From Methanofastidiosum methylothiophilum (GTDB lineage Archaea; Methanobacteriota_B; Thermococci; Methanofastidiosales; Methanofastidiosaceae), in contig LNJE01000018.1 in assembly GCA_001587635.1 (NCBI GenBank), positions 1 to 25,956 of the forward strand: a stretch of 25,956 nucleotides of DNA. The letters run 5' to 3'. The notes below the pieces were generated by a model. The model ran no database searches and was not told the DNA's origin. It worked only from the letters and a program-made list of their open reading frames with translations. Made by a program: the position numbers and the translations under genes. Shown here one piece after another: positions 14,553 to 23,476 of the stretch (position 1 is its first letter; every line of letters begins with the position of its first letter).

Positions 14553-16304
14553 CTAACGTAAATTATTAGGATTATCTATTTTTTTAAGCTCCCATTTGTC
14601 AAAAACATACATCGTGTCAATAAAAGAAGGTATTTCAATGTCATGAGTTATCATTATTAGGGTCTTATCCTCACAAAATTTTCCGATATTTTGAAGTAGC
14701 TTGTTTTTGGTCTCCATGTCCAAGTGGGATGTTGGCTCGTCAAGGATAACAATTTCTGGATCCTCTAAAAATACCCTGGCAAGGGCCAATCTCTGTTTTT
14801 GCCCCCCAGAAAGCTTTGACCCCCTATCCCCGATTATATAATCATATGAAAATCCATTTTTATTGACAAAGTCACTGCAGCACGCCAATCTGCACGCATT
14901 GTCAAGCTTTTCCCTCTGTATGTCCTTTTGACCCCATGTGATATTCTCCTCAATTGTCCCATAAAATAAATAAGGGTCCTGGCCCATCCAGCTTAAAATC
15001 TTGTGCCAGCTTCCTTTTTTGATATTTTCAATGGGTATGTCATCTATGGTAAGTTCCCCGGATTTTGGGTAAATCAACCCCAGTATCATATCAACTATGG
15101 TGCTTTTGCCAACACCAGTTGGCCCAAAAAATACCACCTTATCCCCCTTGTTTATGATGAGGTCAATATTTTTTAGAACATCGTTATCAGAATAGCCAAA
15201 GCTAACGTCTTTAAATTCAATTTTTTCATTGAAGCCTTCAATTGTTGTATCCCCNTCCTTTTCAACATTCTTTGAACCTTCATCAATCAACACATCGACA
15301 GCATTCATCGAAGGTATTTCAAATTTGATCCTGTAATACTCAGTTTGGATTACCTTTAGNTCGCCGCTTAGCTTTAAGAAAACATATATCATTATACCAA
15401 TGACAGATATCGGCACGTAAAAATATGTCATAGATATGTAGATTATTATTAGGATCGGGATGAAGTTTGCAGGTTCATGTAAGTATGTGATTTGATTCAT
15501 CCTGTCATTCATTTCATACCTTATCTGGGACAGGTATTTTGTTCTTTCATGCAAGAGGTTTTTAACAAAGCTTTCCTTGGAAGTCGATTTGATGTTCTTT
15601 AGGCCATCAAGAGAGGCTAGAGTTTCCTTCATGAAGAGATTCCTTTGGCGCAATATCTTTGACCCGTTGTACCTTGCATTTTTAACTAGCCTGCCCAGTA
15701 TCAGCGTGACCCCGCCTATTATTAAAAAAATCAGCACTGTAATTTCAAACGACAGTAAAACTAAAAGAATGACATAAACTAATAGAAGAAAGACCATGGG
15801 AAGTAAGTTTAGCGTCTTTAGGTAAACATCCCTGTCCTTTTCTATTTCATTTGTGACGATGTTTGTCATGTAGCTTTTCATCGACCCGTTGATAAACACC
15901 CAGTCAGAATACAAAATTATATCGCACACTTTTTTCCTTCTGCTTACTTCATACCACAGCTTCTCTTTATTTATCAGCGTGGCTAGGGTTATGTTTATCA
16001 CGGCTTTAAAAATGAAAATTAGTGCAATCCCGATAAATAGGGTAAGTATCGTATACTCCACATTTACCATAGAGTATACTTTCTTAATATATGATACAAA
16101 CCGGATATTCATTTCTGTGGACTGGTTTAGGATTTGTTCAAGAGCCGGTATCAGTAAACTTATGGATAGCATCTCAAAGAAACTCACAACTATCGACAGA
16201 AGGATTATTATTATCGATTGCTCCCTTCTTTGTTTGAACAAGCTTTTTATCACAGATATTACTGAATATTTTTCAGAAATTGTGATGTTTCGATTTAACG
16301 CCAT
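14553..16304 (-). CDS. ABC exporter, fused membrane and ATPase domains
   Basis: A 583-residue half-transporter of the MsbA/MDR type that would act as a homodimer in the membrane. The N-terminal half has about six hydrophobic segments (for example around 33-53, 90-110, 170-200 and 280-310). The ATPase domain begins near residue 350: Walker A GPTGVGKST, Q-loop MGQDPYLF, signature LSGGQ, Walker B IVILDEP with SHLD, and the switch His in ITHD. Substrate unknown; lipid, peptide or drug export are all possible. ATG at 16304 has AGAGGTT five bases upstream. It stands alone, reading toward the hydrogenase genes after a 166-base gap. Two N bases (15255, 15360) lie at third codon positions. Confidence 0.87.
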   Translation of the reverse strand: MALNRNITISEKYSVISVIKSLFKQRREQSIIIILLSIVVSFFEMLSISLLIPALEQILNQSTEMNIRFVSYIKKVYSMVNVEYTILTLFIGIALIFIFKAVINITLATLINKEKLWYEVSRRKKVCDIILYSDWVFINGSMKSYMTNIVTNEIEKDRDVYLKTLNLLPMVFLLLVYVILLVLLSFEITVLIFLIIGGVTLILGRLVKNARYNGSKILRQRNLFMKETLASLDGLKNIKSTSKESFVKNLLHERTKYLSQIRYEMNDRMNQITYLHEPANFIPILIIIYISMTYFYVPISVIGIMIYVFLKLSGXLKVIQTEYYRIKFEIPSMNAVDVLIDEGSKNVEKXGDTTIEGFNEKIEFKDVSFGYSDNDVLKNIDLIINKGDKVVFFGPTGVGKSTIVDMILGLIYPKSGELTIDDIPIENIKKGSWHKILSWMGQDPYLFYGTIEENITWGQKDIQREKLDNACRLACCSDFVNKNGFSYDYIIGDRGSKLSGGQKQRLALARVFLEDPEIVILDEPTSHLDMETKNKLLQNIGKFCEDKTLIMITHDIEIPSFIDTMYVFDKWELKKIDNPNNLR

Positions 16305-16398
16305 TTAAACCTCTATTGATAAGAATATGTTTACACATCAAAGTTTTTAGATATTGATTTAAACGTTTGGGTAGTGGTATTGTGTGTAGGAAATATGT

Positions 16399-16652
16399 TT
16401 TTCAGCATAGAACAATCTTTTTAAAGAGAAAAAGTTAACCTGTGTTTAGAACTCTATTCTTTTGAGAGGGTTAAATGATAGATGAAATCCTAATAAAAAA
16501 CACAGTAATCGAACTTCTAAAAGATNNNTCAGCATAGAACAATCTTTTTAAAGAGAAAAAGTTAACCTGTGTTTAGAACTCTATTCTTTTGAGAGGGTTA
16601 AATGATAGATGAAATCCTAATAAAAAACACAGTAATCGAACTTCTAAAAGAN
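16399..16652. repeat. 127-base head-to-tail duplication, assembly artefact
   Basis: Bases 16399-16525 recur as 16526-16652, the second copy beginning with NNN. The repeat covers the fumarase promoter, ribosome-binding site and first 17 codons, so it creates a false second start at 16475. The period, 127, is the same as in the duplication at 10555, which points to unmerged contig ends rather than biology. Confidence 0.9.
16545..16553 (+). promoter_or_regulatory. TATA box of the fumarase/malic enzyme operon
   Basis: TTTTTAAAG, followed by a start region near 16572 and a GAGAGGG ribosome-binding site at 16591-16597 before the ATG at 16602. The same box appears 127 bases earlier in the artefactual copy. 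Confidence 0.45.
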
Positions 16653-17483
16653 GCCTCAACAAAACTCCCTCAAGATGTCAAAAATGCGCTGCAAAANGCC
16701 TATGAAATCGAAGANGGGCCTTCTAAAGGTCAGCTTGAGGCTATATTAAAAAATATAAAAATGGCAGAGGAGTCGTCAACCCCGCTTTGCCAGGATACNG
16801 GCATCCACATTTTTTTTGTAAAGATTGGGGANATAGGAAATCCAAATATAGAAAAAAAATTATATAATATTATCANTGAAAGCGTTAGAGAGGCAACAAA
16901 AATAATTCCTTTAAGGCCTAATGCNGTCCACCCTTTAACAAGAAGTAATCCTGGGGATAATGTTGGAGANCACATACCTTATGTTTATTTTACACCNATT
17001 GATGCCGATTATATCGAGATAACTGCAATGCCCAAAGGGGCGGGCAGTGAAAATATGTCCCAAGNNGCAATGCTAAATCCTACTGAAGGATTAAAGGGGA
17101 TAAAGAAATTTGCTCTTGACGCGGTAGTTAGTGCAGGATCAAATCCATGCCCCCCNACGATAATAGGCCTTGGTATCGGAGGAAGCGCTGATGTGTCNGT
17201 GATGCTTTCAAAGATGGCTTTGCTTAGGCCAATTGACAAGAGGCATCAAGACCCGGNGATAGCTTCTTTGGAAAAGGAGCTTCACGAGGCTTTTAATGCN
17301 CTTGGTATTGGGGTTATGGGGCTTGGCGGAAAGACCACCGTACTCGGGGTCAACATCGAACTTGGGTATTGCCACACCGCATCACTTCCAGTTGCAATAA
17401 ATGTCCAGTGCTGGGCTGGAAGNAGAGCNACTGCAAGGATATACAAGGATGGAAGGGTAGAGCACCTTACTTTTAAGAAGTGA
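16602..17483 (+). CDS. fumA: class I fumarate hydratase, alpha subunit
   Basis: A 293-residue alpha subunit of the oxygen-sensitive, two-subunit 4Fe-4S fumarase; together with the beta subunit it hydrates fumarate to L-malate. Three conserved cysteines expected to hold the cluster are present: C63 (STPLCQD), C183 (NPCP, followed by IIGLGIGGSAD) and C257 (GYCHTASLP). The HPLTRSNPGDN segment at 110-120 is also a family hallmark. L(+)-tartrate dehydratase shares this fold, but the downstream malic enzyme favours fumarase. The ATG at 16602 has a GAGAGGG site. Many N bases fall at third codon positions. Confidence 0.9.
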   Translation: MIDEILIKNTVIELLKXASTKLPQDVKNALQXAYEIEXGPSKGQLEAILKNIKMAEESSTPLCQDXGIHIFFVKIGXIGNPNIEKKLYNIIXESVREATKIIPLRPNXVHPLTRSNPGDNVGXHIPYVYFTXIDADYIEITAMPKGAGSENMSQXAMLNPTEGLKGIKKFALDAVVSAGSNPCPXTIIGLGIGGSADVXVMLSKMALLRPIDKRHQDPXIASLEKELHEAFNXLGIGVMGLGGKTTVLGVNIELGYCHTASLPVAINVQCWAGXRXTARIYKDGRVEHLTFKK

Positions 17484-17487
17484 TTTA

Positions 17488-18084
17488 ATGGAAAAAATAT
17501 TAGACTTACCGCTTGATGAAAAGACTGTCAGGCAATTAAAGATTGGGGAAACAGTTTATCTTAACGGGGTTTTCTTTACAGCTCGAGATGAAGCCCACGT
17601 TAAAGCGTTAGAATATGCTAAGCATGGAAAAAAAATCCCCTATGACTTCAAAGGTTTGGCAATATACCACTGCGGNCCCATAATGACAAAGGAAGNNGAC
17701 AAGTGGAAGGTAATTGCGGCAGGCCCGACAACATCGACAAGAATGAATTCNNTAGAACCCATGTTTATTGAGAAGTTTAGAGTTTCGGCTATAATTGGGA
17801 AAGGCGGGATGTCAAAGCCAACAGTTGATGCAATGCAAAAGTTTGGATGCGTCTACTTTGCATTCACAGGCGGGGCTGCAGTTCTTGCTGCTAAGGGGAT
17901 AAAAGAGGTCCTTGGCGTGGAATGGCTTGAACTTGGCATGCCNGAGGCNTTGTGGGCATTGGTCGGAGAGAAATTTGGACCGCTTACAGTTACAATTGAT
18001 GCCCATGGAAACAGCCTTTATGAGGATGTTATGAAGGAAGTTGAAAAAAATATTCCAANGNCAAAGGAAATACTNAAAATTTAA
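17488..18084 (+). CDS. fumB: class I fumarate hydratase, beta subunit
   Basis: A 198-residue partner of the alpha subunit, starting 4 bases after its stop. Family motifs are the GETVYLNG loop near 20-27, TARDEAH at 32-38, GPTTSTRMN at about 79-87, IIGKGGM at about 103-109 and FTGGAA near 130. Together the two subunits make a full class I fumarase. Length is normal for the separate archaeal beta subunit. Ambiguous bases change individual residues only and do not break the frame. Confidence 0.9.
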   Translation: MEKILDLPLDEKTVRQLKIGETVYLNGVFFTARDEAHVKALEYAKHGKKIPYDFKGLAIYHCXPIMTKEXDKWKVIAAGPTTSTRMNXXEPMFIEKFRVSAIIGKGGMSKPTVDAMQKFGCVYFAFTGGAAVLAAKGIKEVLGVEWLELGMXEXLWALVGEKFGPLTVTIDAHGNSLYEDVMKEVEKNIPXXKEIXKI

Positions 18085-18093
18085 GGGGATTTT

Positions 18094-19449
18094 ATGAAAA
18101 AACAGTCAGAAGAAAATTTGATAAANGAGGCNTCAAAACCGGCTGAAGACGCCATGAAACTCCATCCATTTTACAAAGGAAAGATTAAGATTTCATCAAA
18201 GGTGTGCATAAGGGATTTTAATGATTTTGCCATATGGTATACACCTGGTGTTGCAGAACCTTGCAAAGCCATTAACAAAANTAAGGATGCNGTNTTTGAA
18301 CANACAAACAAGGGAAANGCTGTTGCCATTGTTTCAGACGGGACAAGNGTGNTGGGNNTAGGNGACATTGGGCCNGAAGCTGCAATGCCTGTTATGGAGG
18401 GAAAGGCACTTTTATTTAANTACCTTGGAGGCGTTGATGCCTATCCNATATGCCTTGACACAAAAGATCCNNAAAAGATAATTGAGGCATGTAAGCTTAT
18501 CAAGCCAACTTTTGGNGGNATAAATCTAGAGGACATCGAAAAACCAAAGTGTTTCTTTGTTTTGGATAAATTAAGGGCCGATAAGGATATGGATATACCT
18601 GTGTGGCATGACGATCAGCAGGGGACNGCCACAGTTGAAGTTGCCGGATCAATCAACGCCCTAAAGGTCGTTGGTAAAAAACTAAATGAAGCAAGTATTG
18701 TGTTAGTAGGGACTGGTGCCGCNAACATTGCAACTTCAAGGATTTTAGTTGCAGCGGGTGCAGAGAAGAAGAACATTGTTGCTGTTGACTCTAAGGGGAT
18801 CCTAAATGCNAACAGAAAAGACCTTGAGATGGACAAATCCCAAAATCCTTTCAAGTGGGACCTATGTATCAATGCNAATAGAGAGCAGAGAAGTGGGGGG
18901 ATAAAAGAAGCCCTTATGGGCGCTGACATCTGCATTGCAGCATCAAAGCCAGGCCCTGGNACAATAAAGAAGGAGGAAGTGTTAGGNATGGCAACAGATG
19001 CAATTATGTTCGCATCTGCAAATCCAACACCTGAGATATGGCCCTGGGAGGCAAAGGAAGCGGGGGTCAGGATTGTTGGGACAGGAAGGAGTGACTTCCC
19101 AAATCAGATCAATAATTCAATAGTTTTCCCCGGGATATTCAGGGGCGCACTTGATGTCAGGGCAAAAACAATAACTGATGAGATGTGTGTCGCTGCAGCA
19201 TTTGAAATTGCAAAGACCGCTGAAGACAAAGGGCTTTCTGATGAGTACATTGTTCCAACGATGAGTGAGTGGGAGGTATTTCCAAGGGAAGCTGTTGCCG
19301 TAGGTATTAAGGCAATCAAGCAGGGCATTGCTAGGGTGAAGTACAGCAAGGATGAGCTCTATGAGATGGCTGAAATAACAATCAGGAAGNCAAGGGATGA
19401 AACAGAAATGATGATGAAACACGGAATAATAGAGATGCCGCCCAAATAA
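18094..19449 (+). CDS. NAD(P)-dependent malic enzyme
   Basis: A 451-residue malic enzyme that oxidatively decarboxylates malate to pyruvate and CO2, or runs in reverse. The tyrosine motif YTPGVAEPC is near residue 50. INLEDIEKPKCF and PVWHDDQQG carry the metal- and substrate-binding acidic residues. The Rossmann loop VLVGTGAANIA sits near 207-217 and FASANPTPEI near 306. It follows fumarase beta by 9 bases with AAGGGGA as ribosome-binding site, so the operon links fumarate, malate and pyruvate. It lacks the C-terminal phosphotransacetylase-like domain of MaeB. Cofactor preference cannot be read. Confidence 0.9.
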   Translation: MKKQSEENLIXEXSKPAEDAMKLHPFYKGKIKISSKVCIRDFNDFAIWYTPGVAEPCKAINKXKDXXFEXTNKGXAVAIVSDGTXVXXXXDIGXEAAMPVMEGKALLFXYLGGVDAYXICLDTKDXXKIIEACKLIKPTFXXINLEDIEKPKCFFVLDKLRADKDMDIPVWHDDQQGXATVEVAGSINALKVVGKKLNEASIVLVGTGAXNIATSRILVAAGAEKKNIVAVDSKGILNXNRKDLEMDKSQNPFKWDLCINXNREQRSGGIKEALMGADICIAASKPGPXTIKKEEVLXMATDAIMFASANPTPEIWPWEAKEAGVRIVGTGRSDFPNQINNSIVFPGIFRGALDVRAKTITDEMCVAAAFEIAKTAEDKGLSDEYIVPTMSEWEVFPREAVAVGIKAIKQGIARVKYSKDELYEMAEITIRKXRDETEMMMKHGIIEMPPK

Positions 19450-19576
19450 NGATTTAATTTATTTGAAATCAAGGAAAAATAAATGCNTCGAATTTTTTTA
19501 ATTTACTATTAAATCAATGATCTAGAGGTGCCANTNCAAATCATGTTTCATCTNTAGTATANGTAAAATAAAATAA

Positions 19577-20884
19577 TTAAGTTATAGAAGCGTTTGCATC
19601 ATGTAAAAATTCNCCAGTCGACCTGGCACCGCCTAATCCTAGTATTAGTGATATCTTTTCCATGGGAAGCTCTTTTCTAACAAATGCATTGTAATGCTGC
19701 ATTACAACTGTAACTCCTGTTGATTCTGTCACTAAAAACTCAGTCTTATTCTGTATCGAGTAACCTAGCGGTCCACCCCAGTAAACAGTTGAAGTGCTGC
19801 TTTCAGAATTTGAAAATGCTATATCAAGCCAGCCATCTTTGTTCAAATCACAGATTCCTACACCTGCCGTCCCTTTAGTTGGTAGGAGGGTCCTGTTTGA
19901 AGCAGAGTATCCAGAGGGAGATCCCCAGTAAATGTAAGAATTTACCTGAGAGGCACGATTATAGCTTGTAAGCACGATGTCAAGATGCCCATCCTTATTT
20001 AAATCCTCAATAGATGCGCCATATACCCATGAAGAGGGAATTAACGATCTTTGGCTATTGGAGTATCCTGATGCACCCCCCCAGTAGATATAAGAGTTGG
20101 CACTTGAGTTACCGAATACGATGTCCTTAAATCCATCGTTATTTAGATCCCTAACAGATACCCCTCCGGCACTCCATGTTTCAATATCACTTTTGTTGGA
20201 TATTGAAAATCCTGACGCACTCCCCCAGTAAACATATGACTTAGTTCCATTGTAGTTACAGAATATTATATCTGGCCACCCATCATTGTTTAAATCACTG
20301 ATAGTGACACCAAATGCCTTGCTGGTGGGAAGATCAACCCTATTAGACTTTGAGAATCCGCCTGGGCCTCCATAATAGATAAAAGAAGAAGGATTTCCAT
20401 AATTAGCAAATACTATATCAAGCCATCCATCTTTGTTCAGGTCACTTACAGATACCCCCCATGCATTTGCAGTCTCAAGCTCTGTTTTTGAGGAGTTGGA
20501 AAATCCATTTTTTGATCCCCAATATATGTATGACTTGTTTGAAAAGCAGGAAAAAACTATGTCCTGATGGCCATCTTTGTTTAGGTCGGCAACACATACC
20601 CCTCCCGCATCAGGGGATAGGATGTCAGTTTTAGAATCGTTTGAATAGCCTTGTCTTGAACCCCAAAATATTCTTGAAGTGGTCCCTGTTGAAAACAGAA
20701 TGTCATTGAATCCGTCCCCGTTTAAATCAAGAGGCTTGATCTGATATGACGTCCCGTTTGGATATGTCGGGAGGAAAAATGAGTTATCATGCTCCGAATC
20801 AGGATTTGAGTTTGCATATAAAGGGCCTAAGGTAAAAATTAATGCAAACAGTAAAATTATAACACTTTTGTAATTAAACGACAT
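19577..20884 (-). CDS. secreted FG-GAP/VCBS repeat beta-propeller protein
   Basis: A 435-residue extracytoplasmic protein. Residues 1-25 form a Sec signal peptide (basic start, hydrophobic core, cleavage likely after YAN). Seven repeats of about 50 residues follow, each with a DLNxDGxxDI calcium-binding loop and an SYIYWGxxxGYS strand, which predicts a seven-bladed propeller. Such proteins bind surfaces, partners or polysaccharides. The last 55 residues leave the repeat pattern and contain one N (19613), so the C-terminus may be frameshifted or replaced. A TATA box at 20906-20914 begins 30 bases before the ATG, giving a leaderless transcript. Specific partner unknown. Confidence 0.82.
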   Translation of the reverse strand: MSFNYKSVIILLFALIFTLGPLYANSNPDSEHDNSFFLPTYPNGTSYQIKPLDLNGDGFNDILFSTGTTSRIFWGSRQGYSNDSKTDILSPDAGGVCVADLNKDGHQDIVFSCFSNKSYIYWGSKNGFSNSSKTELETANAWGVSVSDLNKDGWLDIVFANYGNPSSFIYYGGPGGFSKSNRVDLPTSKAFGVTISDLNNDGWPDIIFCNYNGTKSYVYWGSASGFSISNKSDIETWSAGGVSVRDLNNDGFKDIVFGNSSANSYIYWGGASGYSNSQRSLIPSSWVYGASIEDLNKDGHLDIVLTSYNRASQVNSYIYWGSPSGYSASNRTLLPTKGTAGVGICDLNKDGWLDIAFSNSESSTSTVYWGGPLGYSIQNKTEFLVTESTGVTVVMQHYNAFVRKELPMEKISLILGLGGARSTXEFLHDANASIT

Positions 20885-20905
20885 AAAAAGAGGTTTCTAT
20901 ATTCA

Positions 20906-20914
20906 TTTATAAAG
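20906..20914 (-). promoter_or_regulatory. TATA box of the FG-GAP gene
   Basis: CTTTATAAA on the minus strand starts 30 bases before the ATG at 20884, so the message probably has no leader. Confidence 0.55.
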
Positions 20915-20983
20915 CTAATGGACTCTGGCCCATTTTTTCAAGTTTTCATTGATTAGGGCTATTAAATGAAAAAATATACAAAA

Positions 20984-22411
20984 TCACTTTTTAGTGAAAA
21001 ACTCTATCGCTTCCTCTAGCTCTTTATGGGTCTTTGCATATTCTTTGATATCAATCCCCTTTTGATATGCCTCACATGCCTGGACAAGAGCCTTTGCGCC
21101 TGCTGTTGTCCCTTTTGGATGTGCGTGACATCCTGCGCCCATTGTTGTGATGAAATCAATATTTTCCATCACATCGATAAACGGCTTTAGCAATGTAGGG
21201 TTAAGCCCTCCTGATATGATTGGGCAGCATTTTTTAACACCCCTCCAGCTGTCGTCCTCTAAAATAACGTGGCGTGCTGTATCTGCCTGGGCAATGGCTA
21301 TGGCATCCTCGTCACCCTCAAAGATTTTTGACCACTCCTGTTCAAAGAAATGCCCCTTTGACTTAAAGTGCAGAATATTCTGCGCTGCAACTATGTCCTC
21401 TTTAGGGCTGCCCTGCATCTTGCCCACACCGGCAGTTCCTGTATGGATCCCGGATGCGCCTGCGAGTCTAGCAAATTTCGATAGAACTAAAACTGAAAAC
21501 CCGAGTGGATTTTCCACCCTGGTGAATGCCCCATGGGCTGCTCTATGAAAATGAATGAAAACATCAGGATACTTTCTCCTTAATGTCTGAACTGCCATCC
21601 AACCGGCTGTAATGCCGTCAATTAAAAATGCATAGCTTCCTGGCTCAAATCCGGCGTTTCTTATAAACTCACACCTTTCAATCATCGTGTCAAAGTCAGA
21701 AGCAGAAACATTAAACGAGTGGACCTTTTTACGGCCTGTTTCCTTCACAGCTTTGTCCATGGCAGCTTTGACATTCTTCACCATCTTATCAAATGGTGAG
21801 AAGTCCTGATTTGCCTGAGGCTCATCGTTTTTGACAAAGTCCCCGCCGCCTACCCAGAAGTCATATGCGGCNTCGGCATATTCTGCTGAGGTAAGCCCCA
21901 TCTTTGGCTTNATTATGGTCCCAAGAATCGGCCTATCATAGACNTCAAGGTATTTCCTCATGTCATCCAATGTATAGCTTGGGCCATCATACTGCTCAAG
22001 CATCGAAGGCGGAAACCATACGTCAAGCAGNTTCAAAGCGCTTACTTCCTTCATNCCAAGGACATTGCCTACAAGGTATGTCAGCACATTCTGTACATTA
22101 CCCCCCCTATCAAAGAGNCTCCAGGGATAGGCTATCCAGACNAGATTTTTTTCCTGATCAATTTTGTAGACTATTGCATTCATCTCTTTTGAGAAGGGTG
22201 TTTCAGTCTTTACATTGAAATTNGTACCTGTGGATGACTCTGCGGCAACTTCTGCTGCTGCCTGNAAAATGTTTAGCTTCCCNCCNGATACTAAGTGAAA
22301 AACGGCAAGAAGGTATTCCCCATTTTTAGGATTTGGAAGATCAAAATTCACATANCCATTTTGGTGGATNTTTAGTGTTTTAATTAATTGTTCTATGTTT
22401 ATTTTTTCCAT
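20984..22411 (-). CDS. rbcL: RuBisCO large subunit, archaeal form III or II/III
   Basis: A 475-residue RuBisCO that should carboxylate ribulose-1,5-bisphosphate to two 3-phosphoglycerates. Catalytic residues are intact: K168 and K170 in KPKMGL, the carbamylated K194 with D196 and E197 (FVKNDE), H289-R290 (FHRAAHG), H323 in GIHTGT, loop-6 K331 (VGKMQG), and a later ISGG phosphate loop. It is longer than Thermococcus form III. The GIHTGTAGVGKMQG and TMGAGCHAHPKGTTAGAKAL segments recall the II/III group; exact form needs a tree. No small subunit is present. It stands alone with a TATA box 30 bases before its ATG and no ribosome-binding site. It probably uses RuBP from the isomerase at 447-1406. 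Confidence 0.92.
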   Translation of the reverse strand: MEKINIEQLIKTLXIHQNXYVNFDLPNPKNGEYLLAVFHLVXXGKLNIXQAAAEVAAESSTGXNFNVKTETPFSKEMNAIVYKIDQEKNXVWIAYPWXLFDRGGNVQNVLTYLVGNVLXMKEVSALXLLDVWFPPSMLEQYDGPSYTLDDMRKYLXVYDRPILGTIXKPKMGLTSAEYAXAAYDFWVGGGDFVKNDEPQANQDFSPFDKMVKNVKAAMDKAVKETGRKKVHSFNVSASDFDTMIERCEFIRNAGFEPGSYAFLIDGITAGWMAVQTLRRKYPDVFIHFHRAAHGAFTRVENPLGFSVLVLSKFARLAGASGIHTGTAGVGKMQGSPKEDIVAAQNILHFKSKGHFFEQEWSKIFEGDEDAIAIAQADTARHVILEDDSWRGVKKCCPIISGGLNPTLLKPFIDVMENIDFITTMGAGCHAHPKGTTAGAKALVQACEAYQKGIDIKEYAKTHKELEEAIEFFTKK

Positions 22412-22432
22412 GATAACTAACTGCTTTCAATT

Positions 22433-22441
22433 ATTTATAAA
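22433..22441 (-). promoter_or_regulatory. TATA box of rbcL
   Basis: TTTATAAAT on the minus strand begins 30 bases before the ATG at 22411, with no purine-rich ribosome-binding site between. A leaderless rbcL mRNA is predicted. Confidence 0.6.
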
Positions 22442-22476
22442 ATTACCCNATTGTAATAGAGNTGCCNGATAAATAA

Positions 22477-22953
22477 TTACTTGTTAAGCATTAAGATTAA
22501 CTTATTCCTATACTCNGTTATATCTTTTTCTTTAAGGNAATCAATAAANCCAATAATCTCTGAATTAAAAGATTCAGCAATTTTTATCATTCTTTCTAAC
22601 TCTAATTCAGTAATGTGAAAATCTATGTAATACTGATTGTCTATCCGCTCTCTTTTTGCTTTTTCTAGTTCTCTTGTGTCTGTACCAAAGATACCGTTTA
22701 GAAGAAGTATACTTGCTGTATGATTCTCACATTTTAATCCAATTCTGTAAAACAGAGCTAACACAGAATAGTACATTGAGTAGTATGTTAAGGCAATTGA
22801 ATCGTTTAGATTCCCCGCATCCGCTAAAAGTTTTGAAGATGTTAAAGATTCGTAAGACCTTTTAAGATAAGCATTTTTAATGTTCTCACTTGGCTCAATT
22901 ATCTGAATTTTTTTCTCATCTATTAGTTTAGCTAAAAANTCTGTTTTTTTCAT
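22477..22953 (-). CDS. HEPN-domain protein, partner of an MNT nucleotidyltransferase
   Basis: A 158-residue HEPN helical-bundle protein, usually the toxin or RNase partner in MNT/HEPN modules. The core helix (DSIALTYYSMYYSVLALFYRIG) and the conserved RIDNQYY motif later in the domain identify it. The classical R-x4-H of HepT is not obvious, so an RNase role is not assured. Start ATG at 22953 is preferred over TTG at 22965 because AAGGAA can then act as ribosome-binding site. The start lies inside the upstream MNT gene (26-base overlap), indicating coupled translation. It is clearly related to the HEPN protein at 24221. Confidence 0.75.
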   Translation of the reverse strand: MKKTXFLAKLIDEKKIQIIEPSENIKNAYLKRSYESLTSSKLLADAGNLNDSIALTYYSMYYSVLALFYRIGLKCENHTASILLLNGIFGTDTRELEKAKRERIDNQYYIDFHITELELERMIKIAESFNSEIIXFIDXLKEKDIXEYRNKLILMLNK

Positions 22954-23476
22954 AAAACTGTTCAATTCCTTTTAGGATTATATGGTTNGNTTNNATCTCC
23001 TTTATTAATAAGTTTTCTCTGTCGTATCTACCTATTTTAACGCTTAATCTNGAATCTATTAGCTCNATTTCTTTTTTTAAATCGAAGTTTTCTGATTCTA
23101 TATACAAATCTATATCACTTGACTCATTAGGCATGCCCTTGGCATATGATCCNAATATTATTGCCATTGGANTATTTTCTTTTTCTATTATCTTTTTNAT
23201 TACTCCTTTTAGTTTNGGATATTTCTCCAAAAACAAAATAAGATTATAGCTTTCAGACATTATGACAAAGCTTCTNGCCTCTAGGGTTTTCTTAATGAAA
23301 TAGACATAATTTTTTCCCTCTATCCTGTAGTCAACTATGTTTTGTTTGTATAGCTTATCAAGCCTTCTTTTAACTGACGTCTGGTTTGTTTTTAGTCTTC
23401 TTGCTATTTCTCGGATATGATCCTCTCCTTTCAGAAGGATGAGAATTATTTCATAATCGTTACAATTTTGTAACAT
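22928..23476 (-). CDS. winged-helix MNT nucleotidyltransferase
   Basis: A 182-residue protein with two domains. An N-terminal winged helix (about 1-66, including HIREIARRLKTNQTSVKRRLDK) should bind DNA. A minimal nucleotidyltransferase follows, with GSYAKG at 109-114 and the catalytic SDIDLY (D121, D123). It probably neutralises the HEPN partner by nucleotidylation or direct binding and represses its own promoter. The start codon lies inside an ACATATGT palindrome flanked by GTTACA repeats, a likely operator. Several N bases make individual residues uncertain. Confidence 0.75.
   Translation of the reverse strand: MLQNCNDYEIILILLKGEDHIREIARRLKTNQTSVKRRLDKLYKQNIVDYRIEGKNYVYFIKKTLEXRSFVIMSESYNLILFLEKYXKLKGVXKKIIEKENXPMAIIXGSYAKGMPNESSDIDLYIESENFDLKKEXELIDXRLSVKIGRYDRENLLIKEXXXNHIILKGIEQFYEKNRXFS

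Noticed and set aside
16475..16525. A second fumarase start or upstream leader peptide
   Set aside because: It is the first copy of the 127-base artefact and ends in NNN.
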